In this document: positions 8,522 through 16,028 of the stretch, piece after piece
How the letters are laid out: each line of letters starts with the position of its first letter
How positions within the stretch are numbered: the first letter of the stretch is position 1
DNA from: Bacteroidales bacterium UBA6360
Lineage (GTDB): Bacteria; Bacteroidota; Bacteroidia; Bacteroidales; UBA932
Assembly: GCA_002440085.1 (NCBI GenBank)
Contig: DJRM01000025.1
Span: 1-47,861 of the forward strand
DNA length: 47,861 nucleotides
Reading direction: 5' to 3'
Notes under the pieces: generated by a model
What the model was told of the DNA's origin: nothing
Databases searched by the model: none
What the model saw: only the letters and a program-made list of their open reading frames with translations
Made by a program: the position numbers and the translations under genes

Positions 8522-9952
8522 CTACTCGAAAAGGTCATCAGCAACAACCTCACTGTCAACGATTCCGCGATGTGCGCCGTCAGCCACGCCGAAAGTCGTT
8601 ATGAATGTGCAGGAGAGAGACTTCGGCGTTCCTGTCTTTTCCTTGAACAGCAGAATCCTATCCCTGAGTGTCCGTTCATAGTCGGCGGTGACGGGGAATT
8701 TTGTTGAGCAAAATTTCATTTCGCACAGGTTTATGACATGATCGCCGCGGTCTATGACAAGGTCAATCTGCGCTCCCCGTTCCTTACCATCAGGCAAAGC
8801 TCTGTATCTCCATGATGAGGCACTCGTCGATATACCAGAGATTCCAAGTCTCTGCCTTATCTGGTTCAGATGAGTGAGGCAGACGAGTTCAAACGAAATT
8901 CCCTGCCATGACTCGACTGAGCGGGAATTGTAGTTGTGCTGCCACCATTGCTCATCCTTCGTGTCGAATGATTTGATGAACTTGAAATAGAACAAGGTGT
9001 AAAAATCAATGAGCCGGTACAATGTCCCATGTGACTTGTTCCCGAACTGCGTGTATGACAATATGAAATCACATCTATCAAGGTTCCTCAGAACTGTCGC
9101 GAGAGTCTTCCCATCGATTCCTGTAGCCTTGCGTATTTCCGTCGATGTAAGTCCCGATTTGTTTTTATACAAGGCTTCCGTGACTTCGAGATATTTACCT
9201 GAATTGCTGAATATCGCATTGTAAAGTTCATCGAACTCAATCTGCATCGCGCCGTTTTTTCGGAAGAAAAGACAGTCGATGTTCTCAATCATGGTCTTTG
9301 CCGGGTCGAGCAGGCTGAGATAAAAAGGGATTCCGCCAAAGACCATATAGAGTTTCAGTATCTGGTAGCGGTCCCAGCCTATCCGACGACTGCGCAGATA
9401 GTCTTCGGTCTCCCTCAGCGTGAACGGACGCACATAAATGTTGTTGGTTATCCTCGCGTGCAGTCCGCCGGGATTTCCCACAAGCTTGTCCATCATCCAT
9501 GAGGACGCCGAGCCGCTTGCAACAAACATTATGTCGTTCCGTCTGGAGCCCCAAGAATTCCAGAAAGTCTCCAAAGCCTCCACAAACTCTGATTTCGGAG
9601 TGTCAATCCACGGCATCTCATCTATAAACACCACTTTCTTCCGCAATTCGTCGATGGATTCAAGGTACTCCTCCAACGCGTCAAACGCATCTGACCAATC
9701 CGAGAATTTCGGTTGAGCCGGCAACCCGGCGGCCTTCTTGAGAGCCTTTGAAAAATTGCGCAGCTGCTTGTCTTTTGAGAGACGATTTCCGCCGACGAAA
9801 GAGAAGTCATACTGCCCATGAAAAAAAGTGTCGATAAGGAAAGTCTTTCCTACACGACGGCGCCCATAGACAATCACAAACTCCGAACGGTCCGACTCCA
9901 TACAGCGCTTCAGTTCAGCAAGCTCGTTTTCCCTTCCAATAATTTTCTGCAT
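8522..9952 (-). CDS. AAA+ ATPase with DUF234-type nuclease-like C-terminus (paralog 1)
   Basis: The protein starts at the ATG giving MQKIIGREN, matching its two paralogs. Walker A is GRRRVGKT (residues 30-37) and Walker B is VVFIDEMPWID; a sensor-like VASGSASSWM follows. A winged-helix region (TSTEIRKATGIDGKTLATVL) lies in the middle. The C-terminal domain has QIDLVIDR...INLCEMKF, the D...ExK pattern of PD-(D/E)XK nuclease folds. This order matches the archaeal-ATPase/DUF234 family (COG1672 type), whose biochemical role is not established. It is transcribed toward aroK. A -7 box and a 39-bp palindrome lie immediately upstream. Paralogs are at 11832-13271 and 18810-20237. Confidence 0.85.
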   Translation of the reverse strand: MQKIIGRENELAELKRCMESDRSEFVIVYGRRRVGKTFLIDTFFHGQYDFSFVGGNRLSKDKQLRNFSKALKKAAGLPAQPKFSDWSDAFDALEEYLESIDELRKKVVFIDEMPWIDTPKSEFVEALETFWNSWGSRRNDIMFVASGSASSWMMDKLVGNPGGLHARITNNIYVRPFTLRETEDYLRSRRIGWDRYQILKLYMVFGGIPFYLSLLDPAKTMIENIDCLFFRKNGAMQIEFDELYNAIFSNSGKYLEVTEALYKNKSGLTSTEIRKATGIDGKTLATVLRNLDRCDFILSYTQFGNKSHGTLYRLIDFYTLFYFKFIKSFDTKDEQWWQHNYNSRSVESWQGISFELVCLTHLNQIRQRLGISGISTSASSWRYRALPDGKERGAQIDLVIDRGDHVINLCEMKFCSTKFPVTADYERTLRDRILLFKEKTGTPKSLSCTFITTFGVADGAHRGIVDSEVVADDLFE

Positions 9953-9968
9953 ACCCGATTGTTTCCCG

Positions 9969-9976
9969 CAAAAATA
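9969..9976 (-). promoter_or_regulatory. -7 box of ATPase gene 1
   Basis: On the minus strand the sequence is TATTTTTG, a match to the Bacteroidota -7 consensus TAnnTTTG. It lies 17 bp upstream of the ATG at 9952, which predicts a very short leader. Confidence 0.55.
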
Positions 9977-9977
9977 C

Positions 9978-10016
9978 AAAAATATCGGGATAATTTCACA
10001 TTATCTCAATATTTTT
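9978..10016. promoter_or_regulatory. 39-bp palindrome upstream of ATPase gene 1 (operator-like)
   Basis: The arms are AAAAATAT...GATAAT (9978-9994) and ATTATC...ATATTTTT (10000-10016), separated by TTCAC. The palindrome starts one base upstream of the -7 box and therefore covers the -33 region. Similar placement is seen at the other two ATPase genes, with unrelated sequence. Confidence 0.65.
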
Positions 10017-10035
10017 GCCACTTAATATGAATTTA

Positions 10036-10071
10036 TCTCGGACTTTTATCAAATTTCGCCCGACTTCACAC
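10036..10071. repeat. Degenerate half of the ATPase-3 palindrome
   Basis: TCGGACTTTTATCAAATTT followed by CGCCCGACTTCACA matches the loop and right arm of the palindrome at 20237-20289 at roughly 80 percent by eye. It lies about 85 bp upstream of ATPase gene 1. It suggests that an element of the ATPase-3 type once stood here. Confidence 0.5.
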
Positions 10072-10112
10072 TCTTGAATATTCTCGAGTTTTAAGTAATC
10101 CTCATAGCGCCA

Positions 10113-10598
10113 CTATTCGATTACGCCGCATTCCATTTCAGCGTCTTTATAAAAATCGCTGTTTTCGAGGACATCAATATTGGGTCGAGGAGAAAGATGG
10201 TATCCATCCAAGTCTTCAAATTGCTCATCTTCACCAACTATAATATTCCAATTGGGGCGATATTCTCTGAACAAAATATCCGTTTCATCTACTGGCAATA
10301 TCGTCCTTACGATATAATTCTGCAAAGGAGCCGTCACCTCGTCCACGCTATCCCGACACACCTCATAAGCATGAACACCATGCTTCGAGGGCAGAATTTT
10401 TATTACCGCAAAACTATCATAACCATCCATATTTATCTGTCTAATTATCTCATTGAGAATCCTGTCTTCACAACTTCTCACTACACATATACCATTTCGC
10501 CCAACCCGTAACCCTTCGGTCAATATCTTCATCAGCTTTACTGTAGGAGTCACATGATAAAATGGAATGTCCCGGTTTATATATTCATCAATTGTCAT
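10113..10598 (-). CDS. Conserved-looking hypothetical protein, possible ADP-ribosyltransferase-like fold
   Basis: The 161-residue protein is not recognised with certainty. Its N-terminus, PFYHVTPTVKLMKILTEGL (about residues 11-29), resembles the opening H-[VT]-x(n)-IL-x-x-GL motif of ADP-ribosyltransferase-like proteins (DarT, Tpt1 and related folds). Further conserved-ring residues cannot be confirmed by eye. The C-terminus is acidic and no signal peptide or membrane helix is seen. It begins only 3 bp after the stop of the 101-residue gene at 10602-10907, so the two are translated from one message. The local base composition is AT-richer than the flanking core genes, pointing to an accessory cassette. 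A toxin role is a hypothesis only. Confidence 0.7.
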   Translation of the reverse strand: MTIDEYINRDIPFYHVTPTVKLMKILTEGLRVGRNGICVVRSCEDRILNEIIRQINMDGYDSFAVIKILPSKHGVHAYEVCRDSVDEVTAPLQNYIVRTILPVDETDILFREYRPNWNIIVGEDEQFEDLDGYHLSPRPNIDVLENSDFYKDAEMECGVIE

Positions 10599-10601
10599 AA
10601 T

Positions 10602-10907
10602 CTAATCCTCATTATTTATAAATTCTTCTGCCTCCTGCTTGGAAACCAGGGTCTTATCTCCGGTAGTCTTGTCTATTTTATAAAAATACCCACTTTCTGT
10701 CTTCTTCAAGACAGTCTTGTCTGTTTCTTTCAAACGCACTGACACATCGTCAATGTTTTGTATTTTATCAGAGGCCTGCATTACTTCACGGATTTCATGG
10801 ATTTTCCCGCACAGTCGCGCCAAGTTCCTTGATGTTCGATTTTCTCTGTCTTTCCGTATGCATGCTTTCATAAAATCCATGTCTGATTTGTCACTTGTCT
10901 TTGCCAT
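10602..10907 (-). CDS. Small hypothetical protein, first gene of a two-gene cassette
   Basis: The 101-residue, strongly charged protein has no recognised domain. The first half is rich in Lys/Arg and likely helical (DFMKACIRKDRENRTSRNL). The second half has an alternating pattern TESGYFYKIDKTTGDKTLV that could form a beta hairpin, ending in QEAEEFINNED. It precedes and nearly abuts the possible ART-like gene, the usual order for antitoxin then toxin. No helix-turn-helix is evident. Alternatives are an unrelated accessory pair or phage-derived genes. Confidence 0.65.
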   Translation of the reverse strand: MAKTSDKSDMDFMKACIRKDRENRTSRNLARLCGKIHEIREVMQASDKIQNIDDVSVRLKETDKTVLKKTESGYFYKIDKTTGDKTLVSKQEAEEFINNED

Positions 10908-10940
10908 AACTACATATTAAGTTTTTGATTCTTCGTCAGT

Positions 10941-11030
10941 AGGGGAAGGCTGAGACCATAAGCCTTCCCCCCCCCCTGACTGACATGATTATTTGATGAA
11001 CCGGCAGGTTCCGCCTTGGACAGGAACCTG
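10941..11030 (-). terminator. Two hairpins downstream of the FISUMP remnant, with a C10 tract
   Basis: The first hairpin after the stop at 11031 pairs CAGGTTCC with GGAACCTG (about 11005-11030). The second pairs GGGGAAGGCT with AGCCTTCCCC (about 10942-10970), directly followed on the plus strand by a run of ten C (10967-10976). Neither has a good U tract in the minus direction. Together they probably end or protect the minus-strand transcript. Confidence 0.5.
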
Positions 11031-11403
11031 TCAGTTCTTGAGGCAACGGACGGAGAACCCGCAAGAACGGGCGGAGTCGCCGTTGCCGCCTACGGACCCT
11101 CCCAAACCACTGAAGCTCAGATAGTAGGCGCGGTAGACACCGTAGCTGTCGAGGCGGCCCTCCGTGGACGACCAGTAGTAGCCGAGTGAGCCAAAGTCTT
11201 CACGGCCATAGCCCCAATCACCGCCTGCCATAGGAAGAAAGACAGCATCGACGCCCTCCTTGTAAGGAGTGGAACCAGATCACCGATCTTGACATAGGAC
11301 TTGTGGCTGTAAGAACGCTCCCAGGCACTTTTTGTGCATGAACTGAGGGCAATTGCCACAACACCGCACGCAAGAAATACAAATAATTTTTTCCTCTCAT
11401 CAT
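11031..11403 (-). pseudogene. Remnant of FISUMP-domain lipoprotein
   Basis: Two pieces lie in different frames. The upstream piece encodes a lipoprotein signal, KKLFVFLACGVVAIALSSC, but has no start codon in frame. The ATG at 11403 enters this frame only if one A is added to the A6 run at 11387-11392. The downstream piece, in another frame, reads YKEGVDAVFLPMAGGD then GYYWSSTEG and ends CGFSVRCLKN; this is the C-terminus of the fibrobacter succinogenes major paralogous (TIGR02145) domain. The middle of the domain is absent. An internal deletion plus frameshift is the simplest reading; sequence error could explain only the first shift. Confidence 0.7.
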
Positions 11404-11689
11404 GAGAGTTTTGTTCCCGCCAGACTCCGGACGGACGTTTGCAAAAAAAAAGAAAGTGTGGAGTCTGATTCGTCCGTCTCAAAGAAGGTTCTGGCAAAAC
11501 CTGAAAGTAAACAGACAAGAACAATCCCCCCCCCACCCGTATCGATGGTGTTGAACACACGCACGCGAATACAGATGACGGTGCCGTCGTTGTCCCTACT
11601 TTCATTGAAAACTGCCAGATTTTCTTTGAAGGACAGTGCGAAAACACTTTCACCGATATGTATGTCGCAGACTTTCATCCGCAACGACG
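11404..11689 (-). other. Leader region with C9 tract and two crossing 8-bp stems
   Basis: A well-formed promoter at 11690-11720 should start a transcript near 11683, giving a leader of about 280 nt before the FISUMP remnant. Two perfect 8-bp stems interleave: CAGACTCC (11421-11428) with GGAGTCTG (11460-11467), and GACGGACG (11430-11437) with CGTCCGTC (11471-11478). They cross, so they are either a pseudoknot or two alternative folds. A C9 run (11526-11534) and an A9 run (from 11443) lie in the same stretch. No convincing gene was found in it. Confidence 0.5.
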
Positions 11690-11720
11690 CAAAGGTAAGT
11701 AAAAGTTTCTGTTTGTCAAA
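11690..11720 (-). promoter_or_regulatory. Bacteroidota-type promoter for the FISUMP leader
   Basis: On the minus strand TTTG (11717-11720) is followed after exactly 19 bp by TACCTTTG (11690-11697). Both boxes and the spacing fit the TTTG-N19-21-TAnnTTTG consensus. Confidence 0.75.
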
Positions 11721-11831
11721 GCAGCGCCGCCATGAGGATTGTTCTCAACCTCAAAGATAGCGACGCTTCAACTTATTTGAAGAGTAAGCAATAGGAAGTG
11801 ATGGGAAATTGGGGCGAGTTCCAAGACTTTT

Positions 11832-13271
11832 TTACAAAGACTTGAACAAGTCGTCGAGTGTCACGACGCTTTGAATCTCACCAGAGCATTCATTTGGTAC
11901 GAGGCCGGAAGACGCAATCATGGTCAAGTGGAGGGCGGATTTTGTTCCTGTCGTTTCACGGAAATCCTCCATTCTTTCATTCATTTCTGCGAGGTACTTT
12001 TCCGTGATTGTGTAGGGGCGGACTGAGAATTTTGCCTCGCACACATTGATTACCTGGTCGCGGCGCTCTATCAGCATGTCTATCTGCCACCCCTTTATGC
12101 CCTTGTCCTTGTTTCCGGGCCTGTACCACGAGCACACGTTGCTCAGCACCCCGCGTATTCCGAGCCGCTCCTTAATCTGCGGAATATGACTGAAACACAG
12201 CTGTTCAAAAGCATAGCAAGACCATGTCCTGCGTGAGGGGTCGTCTATTGAGTTGGACCAGAACGACTCGTCCGTTCCGTTTCCTTTTCTGACAAACTTC
12301 AGATAGAACAGAATGAACATATCGCCGAGCTGGTACATTGTGTCGCGGTCCTTTTTGCCGAACGCTGAATATGAACGGACGAAATCGCAGTTCATAAGAT
12401 TTTCAAGGACAACGGTAAGCGTTCCGCCATCCGAAAATTTCACATCATCACATATCTCTTTCCTCGTCATGCCCTTTGCTCGTTTAGCAAGAGCCTCTAT
12501 TACACGCCGATATATCTGGGAGTCCTTGAACAATGACTTCAGCAGCACATTGTATTCGCCATCCAGTTCCGCATTTTTCCTAAAAAAAAGGAAATCTATG
12601 TTCTGTGGCAGACTGTAGCCCTTTTGAAGCAAGTCAAGGTAATATGGAGTTCCTCCAAGAATCATGAAGCCTTCCGCAATCTGATGGCGCGTCCATTTTA
12701 TTCCCTTCCTTTCGAGAAAAAGTGATGTCTCATGAAGACTGAACTGAGACAGTTTCACCTTGCGCGTCACCCTATTGTGAAGTCCGCCCTTCTGCGCGAT
12801 GACATTGTCGTTCATCCATGTCGTGGCGGAACCGCATATTATTATCATCAGATTGTCCCGCGACGAGGCCCAATCATTCCAAAAATTCTCGAACGCACGG
12901 ACGAATTTGGATTTTGGAGTGTCAAGCCATGGCATCTCGTCAATGAAAACCAATATGCGCCGCTTCCCTTCAAGTGTGCCGAGGTAATGCCTGAGCTGAT
13001 CGAATGCCTCAGTCCAGTTCTTTGGCATCGGGTAGAAAATGCCGGAGCATTCCACAAGCTTCCTGTTCCACAAATACAGTTCGTCGGCGAGTTTCCCCTC
13101 ATATTGTCCGGTGACAAAGAAGTCGAACCTGTTTTGGAAAAGCGTCTTCACAAGATATGTCTTGCCTATTCGTCTTCGTCCATACACAGCCACAAGTTCC
13201 GGTTTTCCCGAATTATATGCTTCTTCGAGAAGCCTTATTTCCAATTCCCGACCGATTATTTCCTTTGCCAT
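11832..13271 (-). CDS. AAA+ ATPase with DUF234-type nuclease-like C-terminus (paralog 2)
   Basis: The protein has the same architecture as paralog 1. The MAKEIIGREL start is used; an ATG two codons upstream (13277) is also possible. Walker A GRRRIGKT is at residues 31-38, Walker B is ILVFIDEMPWLD, and the sensor-like IICGSATTWMNDN follows. The winged-helix part includes GMTRKEICDDVKFSDGGTL. The C-terminal motif is QIDMLIERRDQVINVCEAKF, again D...ExK. It is clearly homologous to paralogs 1 and 3 but diverged throughout, so these are not recent duplicates. A 41-bp palindromic hairpin with a third half-site lies upstream. Role unknown; nuclease activity is inferred only from the motif. Confidence 0.85.
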   Translation of the reverse strand: MAKEIIGRELEIRLLEEAYNSGKPELVAVYGRRRIGKTYLVKTLFQNRFDFFVTGQYEGKLADELYLWNRKLVECSGIFYPMPKNWTEAFDQLRHYLGTLEGKRRILVFIDEMPWLDTPKSKFVRAFENFWNDWASSRDNLMIIICGSATTWMNDNVIAQKGGLHNRVTRKVKLSQFSLHETSLFLERKGIKWTRHQIAEGFMILGGTPYYLDLLQKGYSLPQNIDFLFFRKNAELDGEYNVLLKSLFKDSQIYRRVIEALAKRAKGMTRKEICDDVKFSDGGTLTVVLENLMNCDFVRSYSAFGKKDRDTMYQLGDMFILFYLKFVRKGNGTDESFWSNSIDDPSRRTWSCYAFEQLCFSHIPQIKERLGIRGVLSNVCSWYRPGNKDKGIKGWQIDMLIERRDQVINVCEAKFSVRPYTITEKYLAEMNERMEDFRETTGTKSALHLTMIASSGLVPNECSGEIQSVVTLDDLFKSL

Positions 13272-13290
13272 AAGCATTATTGTTTTGCGA

Positions 13291-13298
13291 CAAAGGTA
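13291..13298 (-). promoter_or_regulatory. -7 box of ATPase gene 2
   Basis: On the minus strand TACCTTTG matches TAnnTTTG exactly and lies 20 bp upstream of the ATG at 13271. Confidence 0.65.
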
Positions 13299-13308
13299 TA
13301 AAAAAATG

Positions 13309-13379
13309 CGTTAGCGCACAACAACAAATAAAATAGTTGTGCGCTAACGTATTTAAAAATCGGGTTAGCGCACAACTAT
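13309..13379. promoter_or_regulatory. Three-half-site inverted repeat upstream of ATPase gene 2
   Basis: CGTTAGCGCACAAC (13309-13322) and GTTGTGCGCTAACG (13336-13349) form a perfect 14-bp inverted repeat with a 13-nt loop. A third half-site, GTTAGCGCACAACTAT (13364-13379), is a perfect 16-bp complement of 13333-13348. The array begins 10 bp upstream of the -7 box, covering the -33 position, as expected for an operator. Confidence 0.75.
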
Positions 13380-13426
13380 AACTCATTTCATCGGCGGCTA
13401 TGCCTACTGGAAGCACATGTCCGCCA

Positions 13427-13921
13427 TTACTCAACCACCACAGCCGGCTGGTCTGTGGCGACCGGTTCCCCTGCGCTTTCGACAGGAGTTCCACCATTCT
13501 CTTCATTCTTGAGTTCAGTTCTCCTGAGCTTCAGGACCTCCGTGCCGTCCTTTGAAAGCACGACCGCATTGTCCTTGTCCTCAAACTTCAGCTTCACTCC
13601 GGTATTGAGCCCATCGACGACAGCCCTCTCGACATCCGGAGTAGGCCCCATCATCTTGGTGAGTCCCACATTGCCGAAACTGATCCCGTCGCCCTTCACG
13701 CTGTACTCGCCGAAGAAATAGTTGATGCTCGTGTTTCCGTGGACGCCGCCCTTTTCGTCAAATGAAATTGTGGCCTTGTCAAAGCCCGGCGCAACCGCCT
13801 TTCCGCCGGCCTCTACGATTTCCCAGTCTCCGAGAATCGCCTTCGAGGCATCAACTTTCTTTCCTGTTCCGCAGCTGCACAGTGCGGCCACACCCATAAT
13901 CATAATTATTAATCTTCTCAT
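13427..13921 (-). CDS. META-domain lipoprotein
   Basis: The protein starts MRRLIIMIMGVAALCSC; the lipobox ends at Cys17, so it should be lipidated and held in the envelope. The core (about residues 25-145) resembles the META/HslJ fold: LGDWEIVEAGGKAV, ISFDEKGGVHGNTSINYFFG, and a late MMGPTPDVERAVVDGLNTG motif. The C-terminus is a short acidic tail. Members are often small envelope stress-linked lipoproteins, but the function here is not known. It follows the sigma/barrel pair on the same strand by 29 bp and could be the last gene of that operon. The start at 13921 is the ATG; an upstream TTG is less likely. Confidence 0.8.
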   Translation of the reverse strand: MRRLIIMIMGVAALCSCGTGKKVDASKAILGDWEIVEAGGKAVAPGFDKATISFDEKGGVHGNTSINYFFGEYSVKGDGISFGNVGLTKMMGPTPDVERAVVDGLNTGVKLKFEDKDNAVVLSKDGTEVLKLRRTELKNEENGGTPVESAGEPVATDQPAVVVE

Positions 13922-13950
13922 AATCAATTGATTTATTTATATTTATATAT

Positions 13951-15228
13951 TCACAAAGAGAATCTAAGCCCCGCCCGAAGACTGAAATTGAAAGGACGCT
14001 CGCTATAGATGCAGTTTACGGGCGAACCGTTGCGGAAATAATAGGCGGCGCCGGGTTCGACATACAGCCCGACCAGACGGTTGAAACTATATTGCGCCCC
14101 CACATATGCACCTACCGACCATTGCAGAGGCTCCACCATTATGCGCCCGTTCTCCGAAGAGACCTTTTTCCCGTCAATGAAATAGTCTGTGCGCGTCTTT
14201 CCGGCGACACATTTTTCCATCTGACCGCCGGCCAAAGCGTACAGGCTGAATCCCTTGACTTTCAAAAACTCATACTTCAGGGACAACGGCAGGCCGATGT
14301 AATGGAGCGTCTGGCGTATGTCGTAGTTGCCGGACGGCGTTCCTGAAGACAAGTCCGAGACGAGGCAGGAATATGTCAGCCCGCTTTCAATGGAAAGCCT
14401 GTCCGTGAAGGAGTATGCGACGCTCACCCCGACCTGAACCGGCTGCCAGTTCCTGACAGTGGAGGAAATCTCATTGCCCGAGTTGCTCTGCATCACGCCG
14501 GCATATCCCTGACTGTCAGGGAAGTCCGCAGAGGTTTCAGAGAATCCGTGAATCTGACGGGTGACTGTGGAGCCGTAGAGCGCGGCATATTCCGAGGAAG
14601 AACTGCGGCTTCCGGCGACATTCGAGGCAAGGAGACCGAGGCTGAAACCGCTCCGACGTGCCCTGCGGGCAGGTTTGTCGCTTTCCGAAGGCCAATTCTC
14701 CGAGGGCAGGTTTTCCGGACGCCGGTTTTCCGAAAGTCCATTGTCAGGGGTTTTATTCGGCGAAGATACATCCCGCGGCTTCGAGGACTCCTCTGTAGTC
14801 TTGTCTGCATCTGCCATAGTTGCCCCGGAAGATTTTTGTTCGGCGACAGCCTCTGACATCTCAAATTGAGATACATTTGTCTTTGAAGTCCGCGGCATTC
14901 CGGAATATGCAAGAAGAGCGGTTTCCGACGACTGCCCAACAGAAGTAATCGGCTGACTGTCAATAATTTCAATAGGCTCAACAGCCTCCACAATCGAAGG
15001 TTTAGTGTCTGAAACGCTTTCAAAACCCGGGACAGAGAGGAACAGCACCAATGCCACCGCAGCGGCGACAGGCAACATAACCCACCACCAGCGTGACACC
15101 TTTCGGCGCGAAACGGCCTCCGCCTCAAGCCCTGCCTCAATTCCCTCCCAGAGCCCTTCCGGTTCCGGTTCGGAGAAATCCGCCTGACTTTCGCGCACTC
15201 TGTTCAACCAATCCTCTTTCATATTCAT
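13951..15228 (-). CDS. Anti-sigma-like membrane protein fused to outer-membrane beta-barrel domain (module 1)
   Basis: Order of parts: a short cytoplasmic segment with EGLWEGIEAGLE (residues 24-35), a membrane helix (about 48-66), a Ser/Pro-rich linker (about 70-225), then a C-terminal region of alternating aromatic strands. The last part includes VGVSVAYSFTDRLSIESGLTY-like and GLYVEPGAAYYFRNGS patterns and ends in a strand FSLRAGLRFSL. This fits the porin-like beta-barrel domains of Bacteroidota (OMP_b-brl/PorT type). The gene begins 18 bp after the stop of an ECF sigma gene. The paralog at 28202-29491 has the same layout and also follows a sigma gene. The anti-sigma role is inferred from context. 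The start at 15222 is an alternative. Confidence 0.75.
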   Translation of the reverse strand: MNMKEDWLNRVRESQADFSEPEPEGLWEGIEAGLEAEAVSRRKVSRWWWVMLPVAAAVALVLFLSVPGFESVSDTKPSIVEAVEPIEIIDSQPITSVGQSSETALLAYSGMPRTSKTNVSQFEMSEAVAEQKSSGATMADADKTTEESSKPRDVSSPNKTPDNGLSENRRPENLPSENWPSESDKPARRARRSGFSLGLLASNVAGSRSSSSEYAALYGSTVTRQIHGFSETSADFPDSQGYAGVMQSNSGNEISSTVRNWQPVQVGVSVAYSFTDRLSIESGLTYSCLVSDLSSGTPSGNYDIRQTLHYIGLPLSLKYEFLKVKGFSLYALAGGQMEKCVAGKTRTDYFIDGKKVSSENGRIMVEPLQWSVGAYVGAQYSFNRLVGLYVEPGAAYYFRNGSPVNCIYSERPFNFSLRAGLRFSL

Positions 15229-15246
15229 GAGCCTGTATTCCAAAGT

Positions 15247-15828
15247 CTATTTTTCATTTACCCCACGCTCCTGCCCGGAAACATATTCCCGAATCCTTTT
15301 TGCCAGTATCTTCTTCGCCCGATGAAACTGGGAGGCCGACGTCGCCTCACTGATTCCCAGCATTTCCGCGATTTCCCGGTGACTGCGCCCCTCGATGACG
15401 AAGAGGTTGAAGACCGTCCTGTAGCCGTCCGGCAGTTCGCGTATCATCGAATGCACGACCTCCGGAGGCACGTCCTCGACGGATAGGCCCTCGTCATCGT
15501 CCTCTTCCTCAGGCACGTCCGGCAGTTCCGGCACAGCCACGAACATATCAAGTCTTCGATTGTCCCTCAGGAATTTGAGGCATTCATTGACGACGACCCG
15601 CGTCATCCACGACCTCAGCGAGCCCTCGCCGCGCCATTCGAAGCTCCCGAGCGAGCGGAAAATCTTTATGAAAGACTCCTGAAGGATGTCCTTAATGTCG
15701 TCGCGGCCGGTGATGTAGCGGGAACAGACGGCGGAGAGATACTGAACATAGCGGTCATACAATGCCCTGCGTGCGTCAGCGTCTCCCCGTATTGAAGATT
15801 TTATGAGTTCCTGTTCCCGTATCTGCAT
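15247..15828 (-). CDS. RNA polymerase ECF sigma factor (module 1)
   Basis: This 193-residue sigma-70 family protein has region 2 at about residues 15-80 (DIKDILQESFIKIFRSL). An acidic linker (PEEEDDDEGLSVED) follows. Region 4 is at about 125-180 (PDGYRTVFNLFVIEG then HREIAEMLGISEATSASQ), a helix-turn-helix that reads the -35/-33 box. It is the first gene of a probable operon with the barrel protein and perhaps the META lipoprotein. It will recruit RNA polymerase to a small target set when released by its partner. The target promoters are not known. Confidence 0.92.
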   Translation of the reverse strand: MQIREQELIKSSIRGDADARRALYDRYVQYLSAVCSRYITGRDDIKDILQESFIKIFRSLGSFEWRGEGSLRSWMTRVVVNECLKFLRDNRRLDMFVAVPELPDVPEEEDDDEGLSVEDVPPEVVHSMIRELPDGYRTVFNLFVIEGRSHREIAEMLGISEATSASQFHRAKKILAKRIREYVSGQERGVNEK

Positions 15829-16028
15829 ATCTCCCGGAGGGCTATTTTATTTCCTCGTCAGTCACACATACTTTCAAGTACATGCACTCTTCCAGAAGAA
15901 ACCAGTACTCAAAAACAAGTCTCCAATCTGAGGCAACTTGTCTTTCCGTGTTTCTGAAGAAATCCGCCCTCAAAACCCGCTGCAAATTTCGTTCAAATTG
16001 CTTCAATCCGAGACAATCTTCCGCAGTC

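Noticed and set aside
8507..8707. 66-codon plus-strand frame opposite the 3' end of ATPase gene 1
   Set aside because: It is antisense to a well supported gene and has no features of its own.
11421..11478. Classic H-type pseudoknot
   Set aside because: The last two arms are separated by only three bases (none in the other direction), too short to span an 8-bp stem, so exclusive alternative stems are more likely than one simple pseudoknot.
11400..11684. 94-codon minus-strand frame starting at 11684
   Set aside because: The ATG lies at or before the predicted transcription start of the promoter at 11690-11720 and the frame runs through homopolymers and both crossing stems; a leader RNA is more likely.
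8522..13271. ATPase genes 1 and 2 as a recent tandem duplication
   Set aside because: Their proteins differ along the whole length and their upstream palindromes are unrelated, so separate acquisition or ancient divergence is more likely.
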